DNA of 64,000 nt from an uncultured Clostridia bacterium (GCA_934254725.1 CAKQLR010000001.1:1-64000); one strand, 5' to 3'. Positions 44,408 to 54,115 are shown, counted from the stretch's first letter. Program-made: numbers and translations. The notes: generated by a model not told the origin, from the letters alone.

Positions 44408-45142
44408 TTATTCTTTCTCGGTTCCTTCCTTTTCTGCTTCGGTTACCATATCGATGATAAGGTTTTTGAATTCTTCAGCCGATTTGACGAATTTATATTT
44501 GTATTCGCCCATAACGGATTTTACGGTTACCGTTGCATAGTTGAACATCTTTCCCCAGAAGGAGAATACTACGATTACGTTATCGATCTTTCCTATAGGA
44601 AGGTCAAACGCTTCGGTACGCCAGATGTTTCTTCTGCCGAATACGCGGCAATCGGTAAGAACGAGTTTGATTGCTCTGTATCTGAGAATTGCGAAAAGTA
44701 AAACCAAGCCGCCGAACAGAACGGAGAGAATACCTTCTACAACGTCGAAAGTCTGGTTAGGCTGACCGAGCATTACGGCTACGCCTGCAATCAATAAACC
44801 TACGAGACCGTAGAACGCCAAACGACCGAATACAGCGTTTGAAAGCAACGCGTCTTTATCTGCGCCGGTCATCTTTTGAATGAGTTTGCATATCGCAAGC
44901 AATAACATAAGCACGAAGCATGCACCGCCCAAAGCCGCGGTTATTACCGTTGCCATATCTACGATTTGTTCACCGACCGTTATAGCGTCCATCTTTATGA
45001 ACAACGCTTCAACGATTACGAATAAGCCGCCTAATATGTAGAGAGCAGACGCTATATATCTGTCCAAAAAGCTGAGCGAGCTAATCTTTGCCTGCTTTAT
45101 AAGTTTCTCTTTTTTACTGACGGTTTTGTCGACATATCCCAT
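44408..45142 (-). CDS. Four-helix membrane protein with C-terminal PH-like domain
   Basis: A 244-residue protein with a short basic N-terminus, four hydrophobic helices (about 30-52, 65-90, 108-127 and 135-155) and a C-terminal cytosolic domain. That domain begins IKLVLTDCRVFGRRNIWRTEAFDLPIGKIDNVIVV, the signature of bacterial PH (bPH2) domains. The start at 45142 has AAGGAG 8 nt upstream, better than the frame's first start at 45151. It is monocistronic, with a perfect consensus promoter and a strong terminator, so it is probably well expressed. Function is unknown. Confidence 0.8.
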   Translation of the reverse strand: MGYVDKTVSKKEKLIKQAKISSLSFLDRYIASALYILGGLFVIVEALFIKMDAITVGEQIVDMATVITAALGGACFVLMLLLAICKLIQKMTGADKDALLSNAVFGRLAFYGLVGLLIAGVAVMLGQPNQTFDVVEGILSVLFGGLVLLFAILRYRAIKLVLTDCRVFGRRNIWRTEAFDLPIGKIDNVIVVFSFWGKMFNYATVTVKSVMGEYKYKFVKSAEEFKNLIIDMVTEAEKEGTEKE

Positions 45143-45185
45143 AATCAACACTCCTTAAACGGCAGAATCACTCCACCCTGCTTTT

Positions 45186-45214
45186 ATTATATATATAATG
45201 TATTTGTTTGTCAA
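45186..45214 (-). promoter_or_regulatory. Perfect consensus sigma-A promoter
   Basis: On the minus strand TTGACA (45209-45214) and TATAAT (45186-45191) are exactly 17 bp apart, upstream of the membrane PH-domain gene. The predicted transcript starts about 37 nt before the ATG. Confidence 0.85.
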
Positions 45215-45334
45215 TAGATTAAAGGCGTACTAAGTGATATTTCCCCTTAATTTTCTGCAAATTTTCATATTATTGACAACAAATAAATGTTTCACTTTGG
45301 CTTTGCCTTGTTTTATTACGTTTTCGGTTTTATT

Positions 45335-47356
45335 TTAATCGTCGGATACGTCGAGGTATTCGAGTTTGTTGGCTTTCTTTTCGGGAATGCTGTCGCCGTG
45401 ACGGACGAAAAGCATGGTTACGAAAGACAATGCTACGAAGAACGTGGCGTAGATGAAGAGCGGCGTCATGTTGCCGGCGATATCCATAAGTATACCCGAA
45501 AGCAACGGGGTTACTATCTGCGCAGCCATAGAAGCCGTGTAATAGTAGCCGGTGTATTTGCCTATGTCGCTGCCCTTGGCGAGTTCTACAACCATCGGGA
45601 AAGAGTTGACGTTGATTGCCGCCCACGCTACGCCCGCTACCGCGAACAGTATGTACATGACTATATCCGGGGTGTTTCTTCTTACAAAGTAAGCGAGGGC
45701 AAACGAGACGGTAAGCACGCCTACGCCGATAAGTATCGTTTTCTTTCTGCCTATAATGCCGGATAAAATTCCGAGAGGGATAAACGCTATCAGCGCAGTT
45801 ACCTGAGCCACTATAAGTATGAGAGTGTAAGGCTTATTGAGTACGTTTATCGCGTACAGCGAATATTTACTGGATACCGCGTTATAGCCCATATACCAGA
45901 ACGCCACCGACGCAAGTATAAGTATAAGCGATATAAGCTGAGGTCTTGTGAGTTTATGCTTTTCCTGTTCCTTAGACTTTTCGGAAACTTCTTCCGCGGA
46001 AGCTTTTGCTTCGACGGTTGCGGGGACAATTTCGCCGTCGCCGGAAGTTTTCGCTTCGGTTACAGTGCAGGCTTTGGCTTCGGCTTCCTCTCTTTCGTCG
46101 AGGAGCGCCTGAGCGTCGAGCATGGCTTTGTTCCACTCCGGCTCTTTCACCGTGAGCATAAACACGATGAGGGCTACAATCATTATTACGCATATACCGC
46201 CTATGTACGGCATGTACGGCATGAGTTGATTGTTGATTTTATCTATACCCATAAGGAAGCCGAGCGCGTATACCGCTACACCGCCGACAACGCCCATAAG
46301 ATTTATTATTGCGTTGGCTTTGCTCCTCAAGGGCTTGACGACTACGTCCGGCATCAGCGCGACCGCAGGCGAACGGAAGGTTGCCATGGATATAAGCGCT
46401 ATTAAAAGTATTGCTATAAATATGACGAGCGTGAGCGGATTTTTGTATGTAAGTTCCGCCGCGTAGTCCGAACGAGCCGTGGTTACGAGAACGGAATAGG
46501 CGTTCTGAGCGCGTACGTCCTTTGCGTTTTCGAGCGTGGTTTTTGAGAGCGTTCTGTTGCCCATCTCATTGTAGCCGAGAACGAACGGGAGAGTTTCCGT
46601 TTTCAGTGCGGTGCCGCAGTTCGGGCAGACGGTTGCAGTCTTATCGAAGCTGTAATAGTCGCAGTTTGCGGCGGTGCAGGAACGGGCTTCGGCGTATTCG
46701 TACAGCGTATAGCTTTTCGTTCCGTCGTCCGCGCGGTTGAAAACGTACGAGGTGTTAAGCAAAAGCCTTTGGTAGAAATCCTTGCAGGCGTTTTGCTGCA
46801 GAGATGTCAACTCGTCATAGTTTTTGGTGTACAGCATTTGCGAGACGTAATCATGAAGAGATACTTCCGCACCGAGCTCGCGATAGTGATTTTTGTTTAA
46901 GTTGGTGTTTTCGTTATTGGGAAGGGTGTAATTCTTTTCCCAGAAAACGCCCTGAGCTTTCTCTGCGCGTTCCTCGGAGTTTTGCTCCGCTTCCGACGGA
47001 GAGAGAAGTTCCGCCGCGTACGGCATATCCGCCTGTGCTCCTAAGTTTTTATACTGAACGAAGTCCACGCACGACAACGCGAAAAACGCAACCACCGCGC
47101 AGAGCGTTCCTATAAGTATGAACGGTTTGCGCTTGCCCATTTTGCTTTTGCATTTATCCGACACCGAGCCGAATATAGGCAAAAGAAATACCGCGAGAAT
47201 GTTATCGAGCGCCATTATAAGCCCCGACCAGGTCTGGTTCATCCCGAATTTGTTTACAAGCATCATCGGGACTATCGCGTCGTACGCTATCCAGAACGCC
47301 TGTATAAGCAAAAACGCAAAGCCTACGAATATTACCTTTTTGTTATCGAGCTTCAT
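45335..47356 (-). CDS. MFS transporter (SLC45/GPH-like) with large cysteine-bearing insert
   Basis: A 673-residue major facilitator. The SDKCKSKMGKRKPFILIG loop and TFRSPAVALMPDVVVKPLRSKANAIINLMG match sugar transporters of the SLC45/GPH type. Between helix 3 and helix 4 (about 105-307) lies a 200-residue polar insert that should face outside. It contains CX4C (C227, C232) and CX2C (C244, C247), a zinc-ribbon-like arrangement. A second Glu/Ala-rich cytosolic stretch (about 420-480) splits the two halves. The gene is alone, with no glycosidase nearby to suggest the sugar. Confidence 0.82.
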   Translation of the reverse strand: MKLDNKKVIFVGFAFLLIQAFWIAYDAIVPMMLVNKFGMNQTWSGLIMALDNILAVFLLPIFGSVSDKCKSKMGKRKPFILIGTLCAVVAFFALSCVDFVQYKNLGAQADMPYAAELLSPSEAEQNSEERAEKAQGVFWEKNYTLPNNENTNLNKNHYRELGAEVSLHDYVSQMLYTKNYDELTSLQQNACKDFYQRLLLNTSYVFNRADDGTKSYTLYEYAEARSCTAANCDYYSFDKTATVCPNCGTALKTETLPFVLGYNEMGNRTLSKTTLENAKDVRAQNAYSVLVTTARSDYAAELTYKNPLTLVIFIAILLIALISMATFRSPAVALMPDVVVKPLRSKANAIINLMGVVGGVAVYALGFLMGIDKINNQLMPYMPYIGGICVIMIVALIVFMLTVKEPEWNKAMLDAQALLDEREEAEAKACTVTEAKTSGDGEIVPATVEAKASAEEVSEKSKEQEKHKLTRPQLISLILILASVAFWYMGYNAVSSKYSLYAINVLNKPYTLILIVAQVTALIAFIPLGILSGIIGRKKTILIGVGVLTVSFALAYFVRRNTPDIVMYILFAVAGVAWAAINVNSFPMVVELAKGSDIGKYTGYYYTASMAAQIVTPLLSGILMDIAGNMTPLFIYATFFVALSFVTMLFVRHGDSIPEKKANKLEYLDVSDD

Positions 47357-47386
47357 TGTTCTTTCCTTTTGTTAAAAGATTTTTGG

Positions 47387-47410
47387 CAGTTAACGTGCGA
47401 TTTAGCGGGC
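47387..47410 (+). repeat. Interspersed GCGCG-core motif upstream of the MFS gene
   Basis: GTTAACGTGCGATTTAGCGG with GCTTTTTG following, about 31 nt upstream of the MFS start. Closest to the copy at 41064-41088. Confidence 0.5.
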
Positions 47411-47518
47411 TTTTTGATTTTTATTTCTGCCGTGGCGGAAACTTTAAAACGCCGCGCCAAAGCTATCCGTTTTAACGCACTGCCTTATTTTTAAAGCACT
47501 TTATTTTTTATAAAGCGT

Positions 47519-48217
47519 CTATTTTTTATAAAGCACTCTGCCGCAGTTGTCGCAGATTACCACGTTGTTTTTGGAAAGTTTGCTTTCCGCGAGTTTTGAA
47601 AACTCCGTTCTGCAATGGGGGCAATAGCCGGAACCCGTATATTCAAACAAAATCGGGAACATTTTCTCCCCTCTTTTTTGTTTATAAAGCGCCATGACTT
47701 CCGGGGGGACTTCCTTTTCGATTTCGGCAAGGCGGGCGGTTATTTCCTTCTGGGCTTCCGCTTTGCTTGCCTTGAATTCGGTGTACCTCTGACCGCATTC
47801 GCGGAACTGCTTCTGCGCGGTTGCGGTTTTCTTTTTAAGATTTTTATATTGTTCGGTAACCGCTTCGATTTCTTCCGAAAGGCGGGCGGCTTGTTTTTCG
47901 AGCACGGCGAGTTCGTCCAAAAGTTCGCGAGCCTTTTTCTTTACGAAGTTAAGCTCGTCCTCTTCGGAGTACTCCTCTATTGTGCCCTCGAATTCCTTTT
48001 GCGTTTCGGAAAGCTTTTTATATGTGGACTGATATTTTCTGAATGCGGCTTCAAGCTCCGCCGCTTTATCGTCAAGCTCGGTAAGAGAGTCGTTCACGGT
48101 GTCGAGAAATTTCTTTGCGGCTATGCCTTTCTTTCTGTCTTCGCTATTTGAAAGCTCCTGTTCGATGCTTTTGAGTTCGGCGTCTACTGCCTGATATTCG
48201 ATAATCTTTTCTATCAT
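47519..48217 (-). CDS. Coiled-coil protein with C4-type zinc ribbon
   Basis: A 232-residue protein. Residues 1-170 form a long antiparallel coiled coil, and the end is a zinc ribbon with CPHC and CDNC (GYCPHCRTEFSKLAE, VVICDNCGRVLYK). It belongs to the family of C4-type zinc-ribbon proteins often next to nif3 in the sigA cluster, as here. Proposed roles include RNA or nucleic-acid handling; none is demonstrated by the sequence. AGGAGG precedes the start at 48217. Confidence 0.85.
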   Translation of the reverse strand: MIEKIIEYQAVDAELKSIEQELSNSEDRKKGIAAKKFLDTVNDSLTELDDKAAELEAAFRKYQSTYKKLSETQKEFEGTIEEYSEEDELNFVKKKARELLDELAVLEKQAARLSEEIEAVTEQYKNLKKKTATAQKQFRECGQRYTEFKASKAEAQKEITARLAEIEKEVPPEVMALYKQKRGEKMFPILFEYTGSGYCPHCRTEFSKLAESKLSKNNVVICDNCGRVLYKK

Positions 48218-48256
48218 TTCCGTACCTCCTGAAAAATCCGGTATTATTTGTTTTAT

Positions 48257-48281
48257 GCGAATAAATCGCGTTTTAGGTGGC
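48257..48281 (+). repeat. Interspersed GC-core motif upstream of the zinc-ribbon gene
   Basis: GCGAATAAATCGCGTTTTAG then GTGGCTTTTTG, 40 nt upstream of the start at 48217. It is closest to the copy at 38758-38780, sharing CGCGTTTTAGG and the T-run. Confidence 0.5.
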
Positions 48282-48305
48282 TTTTTGTATTTTGCCGCTT
48301 TAATG

Positions 48306-49082
48306 TCAATAGCCTATGGAGTTGAAATACACAACCTCCGTACCCTTAAGCTTGCCTTTTATGTATGACGCGAAAACCTTCATGCCGTAGTTTTCGCTTG
48401 CGTAATGCGTGGTTTGCAGAACGCACATTCCTCTGTCGAGGGCTTCGGTTATAACGTGGTGTTTCATATCCGCGGAAACTATGCAGTCTGCATTTTCCTT
48501 TTCGGCAAGGAGAACTTCCGCCACGTCGCAACCCGCGCCGCAGAAGGACACTACCTTTTTGATTTCGCGCTGTCTGCTGCCGAAGATCATAACGTTTTCG
48601 GTAGAGAAAACCTTTTTAACCTTTTCGGCATATTCCGTAAGCGTGGTTTTTTCTACGGCGAACGATCTGCCGTAACCGTTTTCGCCCTGGTAAAGGGTGA
48701 GTATTTTTTGCTGCTTGCCGCCCAGACCGTCTGCGAAACAGTAGTCTATACCTTTGCGGGCTATATCCAGATTAAGATGCATGGATATTACGGCTATTCC
48801 GTTCGTCGCGGCAAGGGTAAGCGCTTTGTTTTTCGTCAGCTCTAAGCTGCGGACGGGCGAGTAAATTGCGGGATGGTGAGTTATTATAAGGTTATACCCG
48901 CCGCGTATCGCGTAATTTACGCACGCCGTGGTCAGATCGAGAGCGATAAGTATTTTGTTTATTTGCGCGTCGTTTTCTATTATCAGCCCGCTGTTATCGT
49001 ACAGACCGGTTTTCACCATTGCCTCCGACAAAGACAGCGGCGCGTATTCGCACGCTACGGATAAAATTTCTCTGCACTTCAT
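48306..49082 (-). CDS. Nif3-like dinuclear metal-centre protein
   Basis: A 258-residue Nif3/YqfO family protein. The metal site is recognisable from LIITHHPAIYSPV (two histidines), and near the end from CIVSADMKHHVITEA and LQTTHYASE. It is the short form without the middle PII-like insert of YqfO. NCBI-type names include GTP cyclohydrolase I type 2 homologue; the true role is unsettled. It overlaps trmK by one base (TAATG), so the two are coupled. Confidence 0.92.
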   Translation of the reverse strand: MKCREILSVACEYAPLSLSEAMVKTGLYDNSGLIIENDAQINKILIALDLTTACVNYAIRGGYNLIITHHPAIYSPVRSLELTKNKALTLAATNGIAVISMHLNLDIARKGIDYCFADGLGGKQQKILTLYQGENGYGRSFAVEKTTLTEYAEKVKKVFSTENVMIFGSRQREIKKVVSFCGAGCDVAEVLLAEKENADCIVSADMKHHVITEALDRGMCVLQTTHYASENYGMKVFASYIKGKLKGTEVVYFNSIGY

Positions 49083-49723
49083 TATCCGTACACCTCCGTA
49101 AGTTTGTCTTTTTTCTTTTGTATGTCTATGCGGACGGCTTCGTCAAGCTCGCCCGAAAGAATTTTTTCGTATTTTAAAATTTCTTTTTCGAGATATTCTC
49201 CGAATGCTTCGTTTTTCTCTTTAAGGTTATCCCTGCCGAATAGAATTTCGTCCTCGGTCAAGCTGTCGACGCCCTTTTGAAGAATGATTAAGTCGTAGAA
49301 CTTCACGTCCTTGAACATAAAGTCTTTTTTGAACGCGTAGCCGAGAGAAAGTAGCGTTTTTCTCAGCTTATCGGCGTTTTTCATCGGTTGAACAACGAGT
49401 TTTTCGGGCAGAAACGGAGCAGATAAAAGTATTGTTTTTATCTCCTCGCCGCCCATGCCGGCTATCAGAACGAGGTCCGTATCCGACGGAATGTTTTTAA
49501 GCCCGTCCGACAGAATACATTCGGATGACTCGGGAAAAGGCGCCAACTGCTCCCTGGCTTTATTCAGGCTGGGCGAGGAAATATCCGAAGCGATAACCTT
49601 TTCAGCCTTGCCGGAAACAAGCATTTCCTTTGCTATGTAACCGTGGTCGCAACCGACGTCCGCAAATTTTTTGCAATCGGGCAGAACGGAAAAAATTATT
49701 TTCAGTCTTTCGGACGGCAACAT
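49082..49723 (-). CDS. trmK: tRNA (adenine(22)-N(1))-methyltransferase TrmK
   Basis: A 213-residue SAM methyltransferase that makes m1A22 in tRNA. Seen are LPSERLKIIFSVLP, the SAM site FADVGCDHGYIAKEM, ASDISSPSLNKARE, VLIAGMGGEEIKTIL, LVVQPMKNADKLRKTL and a C-terminal coiled-coil helix. It starts directly after rpoD (stop at 49725) and is coupled to nif3, the standard Bacillota arrangement. Confidence 0.95.
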   Translation of the reverse strand: MLPSERLKIIFSVLPDCKKFADVGCDHGYIAKEMLVSGKAEKVIASDISSPSLNKAREQLAPFPESSECILSDGLKNIPSDTDLVLIAGMGGEEIKTILLSAPFLPEKLVVQPMKNADKLRKTLLSLGYAFKKDFMFKDVKFYDLIILQKGVDSLTEDEILFGRDNLKEKNEAFGEYLEKEILKYEKILSGELDEAVRIDIQKKKDKLTEVYG

Positions 49724-49724
49724 C

Positions 49725-50780
49725 TTATTCGAGATAATCCTTAAGGCGTTTGGACCTTGAGGGGTGACGGAGCTTTCTGAGAGCTTTGGCTTCTATCTGA
49801 CGAATACGCTCACGGGTAACGTTGAACTCCTTGCCAACTTCTTCCAAAGTTCTCGGCCTGCCGTCGTCTATGCCGTAGCGCAGACGGAGCACTTTTTCCT
49901 CACGCGGGGTGAGAGTATCGAGCACGCCGATGAGCTGTTCTTTGAGCATGGTGAACGAAACCTGGTCGGTGGGGGCGGTGACGTTTTCGTCCATAATGAA
50001 GTCGCCGAGGTGGCTGTCTTCTTCTTCGCCGATAGGCGTTTCGAGCGAGACGGGGTCCTGAGCTATTCGCTGAATTTCCATGACGCGCTCTTCGCTTATG
50101 CCCATTACTTCGGCTATCTCCTTAGGAGTAGGCTCTCTGCCGAGCTCTTGAACGAGCTGACGGGAAACCCTGACCTGACGGTTTATCGTTTCTACCATGT
50201 GGACGGGGATACGAATGGTCCTCGCCTGGTCGGCTATCGCCCTGGTAATGGCTTGCCTTATCCACCAGGTTGCGTACGTGGAGAATTTGAAACCTTTCTG
50301 GTAGTCGAATTTTTCTACCGCTTTCATCAAGCCGAGGTTGCCTTCCTGTATCAGGTCGAGAAAGTGCATTCCCCTGCCGACGTACCTTTTTGCGATGGAT
50401 ACGACGAGACGCAGGTTTGCTTCCGAAAGAATTTTCTTTGCCTGCTCGTCGCCCTCCGCCATCTTCTTTGCGTTTTCCACCTCGTCCTCGGCGGAAAGAA
50501 GGGGCACCCTGCCGATGTCCTTAAGGTACATCTTGACAGGGTCGTCCATATTGATTTCTTTACTTAATTCGTCGTAAAGATTTTTGTCTCTTTCGAACTC
50601 GTTGGTGACTTGTATGCCCGCCTGGTCAAGGGCTTTGTACACCTCTTCCGTCTGGGCGGCATCCGCGCCGATTTTATCGAGCCTGTCAAATAACGCTTCC
50701 GCATTTATGGATCCGCACTTCTTGTAGTCTTCGACAAGCTTTTTGATAAACTCGTTTAAAATCAAATCTTCGTTTTCCAT
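49725..50780 (-). CDS. rpoD: Primary sigma factor SigA (RpoD)
   Basis: A 351-residue housekeeping sigma factor with a short region 1.1 (1-80), region 1.2 ([18 protein letters not shown]), region 2 ([48 protein letters not shown], reading -10), region 3 ([21 protein letters not shown]) and region 4 ([28 protein letters not shown], reading -35). The near-perfect TTGACA/TATAAT promoters in the window fit it. It lies between dnaG and trmK. Confidence 0.97.
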   Translation of the reverse strand: MENEDLILNEFIKKLVEDYKKCGSINAEALFDRLDKIGADAAQTEEVYKALDQAGIQVTNEFERDKNLYDELSKEINMDDPVKMYLKDIGRVPLLSAEDEVENAKKMAEGDEQAKKILSEANLRLVVSIAKRYVGRGMHFLDLIQEGNLGLMKAVEKFDYQKGFKFSTYATWWIRQAITRAIADQARTIRIPVHMVETINRQVRVSRQLVQELGREPTPKEIAEVMGISEERVMEIQRIAQDPVSLETPIGEEEDSHLGDFIMDENVTAPTDQVSFTMLKEQLIGVLDTLTPREEKVLRLRYGIDDGRPRTLEEVGKEFNVTRERIRQIEAKALRKLRHPSRSKRLKDYLE

Positions 50781-50830
50781 TAAGGTTTATCCTCCGTAAC
50801 GCCTTTGCTTTCGGCGAATATATTACTTTC

Positions 50831-50898
50831 TTTTAAAATTCTGTGATTTTAAAGATTTTTGTACTTTAAAGATTTTTGTACTTTTAAGATTTTGTGCC
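50831..50898. repeat. 17-bp tandem repeat between dnaG and rpoD
   Basis: TTTAAAGATTTTTGTAC occurs exactly at 50848-50864 and 50865-50881, with degenerate copies at 50831-50847 and 50882-50898. It fills the middle of the 168-bp spacer that acts as the rpoD leader or promoter region. Confidence 0.75.
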
Positions 50899-50948
50899 GT
50901 TTTCGTGAGAAAAAGGCGGCTTTTTGTTTTACACGCAAAAAAATTTTA

Positions 50949-52754
50949 TCAGGTGAACGGCATGCGTTTGTATCTTTTCATGCGCTTTTGCTCGTCCACG
51001 ATCATACGCATTATCTTGTTGCGCTGTTCTATATCCTTTTCGTTTTCGGCAAGGGATACAAGCTCTTTTATCTTCTTTTCCGACCGGTCGCACATAATGC
51101 AGTTGACGGAGTCGTAAAGGAATTTGTCCGGGTCGGTCTTCATTAAATTAAGATCGAGCTGAATTAAAATGGTGCGGGCTTCTTCCTTGCCGCCTTCGTC
51201 CTCCATATAATCGACGATGAGCGACGGTTTTATTTCTATTTTTTCCGAAATAAGCTGTTGCAGGTACGCCGAAATTTCCATACGGTACTTGTCCGTAAAC
51301 GGGATTGCGCCGAGTATGAAATCCTTGGGCAGGGGGAATTTTTCAGACAGAAGAACCCTTGCGAGGATAAATCTTTCAGCCTTTTCTATAGCGGTCTCGT
51401 TGCGTTGGACGACTTCCTGTTTTTCCTCGTTAACCTGCGTTATAGCGGACTTTTCTATGTCGCGCATTATGGATTGGAACGTGATTTTTGTTTGAGATGA
51501 AACGATTTTTACAAGGTTTTCCCTCTCCGATTCGAGCTGAACGGTTTCGATTACTTTTTCGGCTTCAGCGACGTATTTACGCTTGCCTTCATCCGTGCCA
51601 TTCATATATTTATTGTACAAAAGTTTAAGCTTGTATTCGATGAGAGGCAAAGCCTCGTCAAGCAGCTTTTTATAGCCGTCGGCACCGAATTTTTTTATTA
51701 CGTCGTCCGGGTCAAGCCCGTCCGGAAGGGTTACTACTTTTACGTTCAGTCCTTCGTTTTTAAGAATTTCAAGCCCCCTTACGTTGGCGGTCTGACCTGC
51801 GAAATCGCCGTCGTAACTTATGAAAACGTTTTCGGTGTATCTTTTGAGCAGACGGGCTTGCTCCTTGGTGAGCGAAGTCCCCATGCTTGCGACTACGTTT
51901 TCAAAACCCGCTTCGGAAAGAGAAATGGTGTCCATATACCCTTCGACCATAATGATGGAGGGAATGGCGCCCTGACCGCGGAGCTTTTTTATTCTGTTTA
52001 TGTTGTACAGCGTTTTGTTTTTTACGAACAAAAACGTTTCTTTAGTGTTTTTGTATTTGCCGAAATCAGTCTTTTCAAGTACCCTGCCGCCAAAAGCGAT
52101 TACTTCACCCATAGCGTTGATTATCGGGAAAATAAGGCGTTTCGCTTCAAAATCGGAATAGCGTTTTTTTCCGTCGAACTCCTTTTCGGTCACAACGCCG
52201 GCGGCTATCATATCCTCGTATCTGTAACCTTTGCTTTCAAGGTACCTTGGAAGCTCGTCGTAATCGAGTGACGCGCCAATGCCGAATTTTGTTAAGGTAG
52301 ACGGAGAAAGCCCCCTCTTTTGTATGTACTTTTCGTGCTCTTCAGCCTTGCCCGAGCGCAGATTTGCCACATAAAATTTGGCGGAGTCTTTCAATATGGA
52401 AAGAAGAACTGCTTTCTTTTGATATTGCTCGTCGTTTTTCCTTTCCTCGTAGACGTTATCGGGGAGCTGTAAGCCTGCGCGCTCGGCTAAATATTTGACC
52501 GCCTCTATAAACGAAAGCGATTCCGTTTCCATAATGAAATTGATTACGTTACCGCCCCTGCCGCAACCGAAGCATTTGAAAAACTGCCCGTACCCGTTCA
52601 CGCAGAAGGAGGGCGTCCTTTCGCTATGCCCGGGAAGCGGACACCTTGCCCAGTAATTTTCGCCCTTTTGTTCGAGCGGCGTATATTTGGATACGACGTC
52701 GACAAGGTCGTTTTTAGCTTTTAACAGCTCGATAAATTTAGGATCGATAGCCAT
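50949..52754 (-). CDS. dnaG: DNA primase DnaG
   Basis: A 601-residue primase. The zinc-binding domain is CPLPGHSERTPSFC with FKCFGCGRGGNV (residues 38-65). The catalytic core and TOPRIM fold follow (VEGYMDTISLSEAGFENVVASMGTSL, FISYDGDFAGQTANVRGLEI). The C-terminal helicase-binding part (about 450-601) is helical. It makes RNA primers for replication. It lies downstream of dgt and upstream of rpoD in the macromolecular-synthesis cluster. Confidence 0.97.
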   Translation of the reverse strand: MAIDPKFIELLKAKNDLVDVVSKYTPLEQKGENYWARCPLPGHSERTPSFCVNGYGQFFKCFGCGRGGNVINFIMETESLSFIEAVKYLAERAGLQLPDNVYEERKNDEQYQKKAVLLSILKDSAKFYVANLRSGKAEEHEKYIQKRGLSPSTLTKFGIGASLDYDELPRYLESKGYRYEDMIAAGVVTEKEFDGKKRYSDFEAKRLIFPIINAMGEVIAFGGRVLEKTDFGKYKNTKETFLFVKNKTLYNINRIKKLRGQGAIPSIIMVEGYMDTISLSEAGFENVVASMGTSLTKEQARLLKRYTENVFISYDGDFAGQTANVRGLEILKNEGLNVKVVTLPDGLDPDDVIKKFGADGYKKLLDEALPLIEYKLKLLYNKYMNGTDEGKRKYVAEAEKVIETVQLESERENLVKIVSSQTKITFQSIMRDIEKSAITQVNEEKQEVVQRNETAIEKAERFILARVLLSEKFPLPKDFILGAIPFTDKYRMEISAYLQQLISEKIEIKPSLIVDYMEDEGGKEEARTILIQLDLNLMKTDPDKFLYDSVNCIMCDRSEKKIKELVSLAENEKDIEQRNKIMRMIVDEQKRMKRYKRMPFT

Positions 52755-52788
52755 TTAAACTCCGTAATAAATTTCTTGTTTTTTATTT

Positions 52789-52817
52789 AGTGCCGTATTT
52801 CGCGCATTATCGGCACT
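52789..52817 (+). repeat. Interspersed GCGCG-core hairpin, type copy between dgt and dnaG
   Basis: AGTGCCG (52789-52795) and CGGCACT (52811-52817) form a perfect 7-bp stem around the 15-nt loop TATTTCGCGCATTAT; a T-run follows. It is 35 nt upstream of the dnaG start and 11 nt past the dgt stop. This is the best-formed copy in the window. Confidence 0.7.
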
Positions 52818-52827
52818 TTTTTGATTG

Positions 52828-53832
52828 TTATTGATGCTTTATGAGAAAGCTTTTCGGGACGAAAATGCTTTCGAAAACGGATATGGCGTAGCGATCCGTC
52901 ATGCCGGAAATATAGTCGCACACCACGGTTTCTTTATCGTATTTTTCAAGCAGAGGCTTGTACAAGTCTGGCAGACGGTTTAAGTCCTCCGTAAAATAAG
53001 CGTACATAGTGGACAGCATTCTGTCCGCACGGTCTTCTTCGCCGCGCGCTTCCTTTGTAAGATACACGTGCTGAAACATAAAGTCACGCAAGGTTTCGGT
53101 GGCGGAGCGAATTTCGTCTTCCATACGGACAAATGGTTTGTTTTCGCTTGTCCTTATTATGGATGTTATCATAGCGTTTATACGCTCGCTCGAGCAGCTG
53201 CCGAGTATACGGGTTTCGGAGGGAAGCTCGTCCACGCTTTTGATAAGACCCGCGCTCATAGCGTCCTCTATGTCGTGATTGAGGTAAGCGATACGATCCG
53301 CTATCGATACCGCCTGACCTTCGAGCGTAGCGGGGTTGCCCGTCTTTTTATGATTGACTATGCCGTCGCGCACTTCAAACGTGAGGTTTAAGCCCTTGCC
53401 GTCGTTTTCGAGAACGTCCACCACGCGGAGGGACTGCTCGTTATGCTTGAAGCCGTGCGGGGAAAGTCTGTTTAAGACGGCTTCGCCCGAGTGACCGAAC
53501 GGGGTGTGACCGAGGTCGTGACCCAAAGCTATTGCTTCGGCTAAGTCCTCGTTGAGGTCAAGCCCGCGGGCTATCGAACGCGCTACCTGGCTTACGTCAA
53601 GCGTGTGAGTGAGGCGCGTTCTGTAATGGTCGCCTTCCGGCGAGAAGAATACCTGAGTTTTGTTCTTCAGCCTGCGGAAAGCCTTACTGTATATAATTCT
53701 GTCTCTGTCGCGCTGAAAATCGGTGCGGAACGGACACTTCTCTTCGTACCGTTCTCTGCCCTTTGTGTCCACCGATTTAGTTGCGAATTCTGACAGAAAC
53801 ATCTGTTCTCTTCTCTCGGTCTTTTCTCTCAT
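52828..53832 (-). CDS. dgt: Deoxyguanosinetriphosphate triphosphohydrolase-like protein (HD domain)
   Basis: A 334-residue HD-domain hydrolase. RLTHTLDVSQVARSIARGL and ALGHDLGHTPFGHSGE carry the metal-binding HD residues, HNEQSLRVVD follows, and DRIAYLNHDIEDA provides the last aspartate. Members split dNTPs to nucleoside and triphosphate. Its place upstream of dnaG is typical of Bacillota. The ATG at 53832 is preceded closely by GGAGGAG. The 283-bp spacer to its right (53833-54115) is AT-rich and shows no gene. Confidence 0.93.
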   Translation of the reverse strand: MREKTERREQMFLSEFATKSVDTKGRERYEEKCPFRTDFQRDRDRIIYSKAFRRLKNKTQVFFSPEGDHYRTRLTHTLDVSQVARSIARGLDLNEDLAEAIALGHDLGHTPFGHSGEAVLNRLSPHGFKHNEQSLRVVDVLENDGKGLNLTFEVRDGIVNHKKTGNPATLEGQAVSIADRIAYLNHDIEDAMSAGLIKSVDELPSETRILGSCSSERINAMITSIIRTSENKPFVRMEDEIRSATETLRDFMFQHVYLTKEARGEEDRADRMLSTMYAYFTEDLNRLPDLYKPLLEKYDKETVVCDYISGMTDRYAISVFESIFVPKSFLIKHQ

Positions 53833-54115
53833 AAACTCCTCCCCAAGGGTTTTGTTACGACCTTGATATTCCTTTCGGTCTTATATATATTTTTTCTTTT
53901 TTTACGTCGGGTTTTACGTCGGATTTTATGCCCGGCGAGCTTTTAAGGGAAAGCAAAATAATGCCGCCCTGCGCCATGCGCGCTTTTGCCGACATATATT
54001 ATATACGCAGATTGTTTTTAAATCCCTTTTTTTATTTGATTTTTTTTGAAAAATTTACAAAATTGCACGGCGCAAACATTTTTACACTGTTATATTTATA
54101 AATAGAGGCTTGGGT

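Noticed and set aside
53833..54115. Possible small gene or RNA in the 283-bp spacer upstream of dgt
   Set aside because: AT-rich, no ORF with ribosome site, and only a short TTTACGTCGG direct repeat; nothing supportable.
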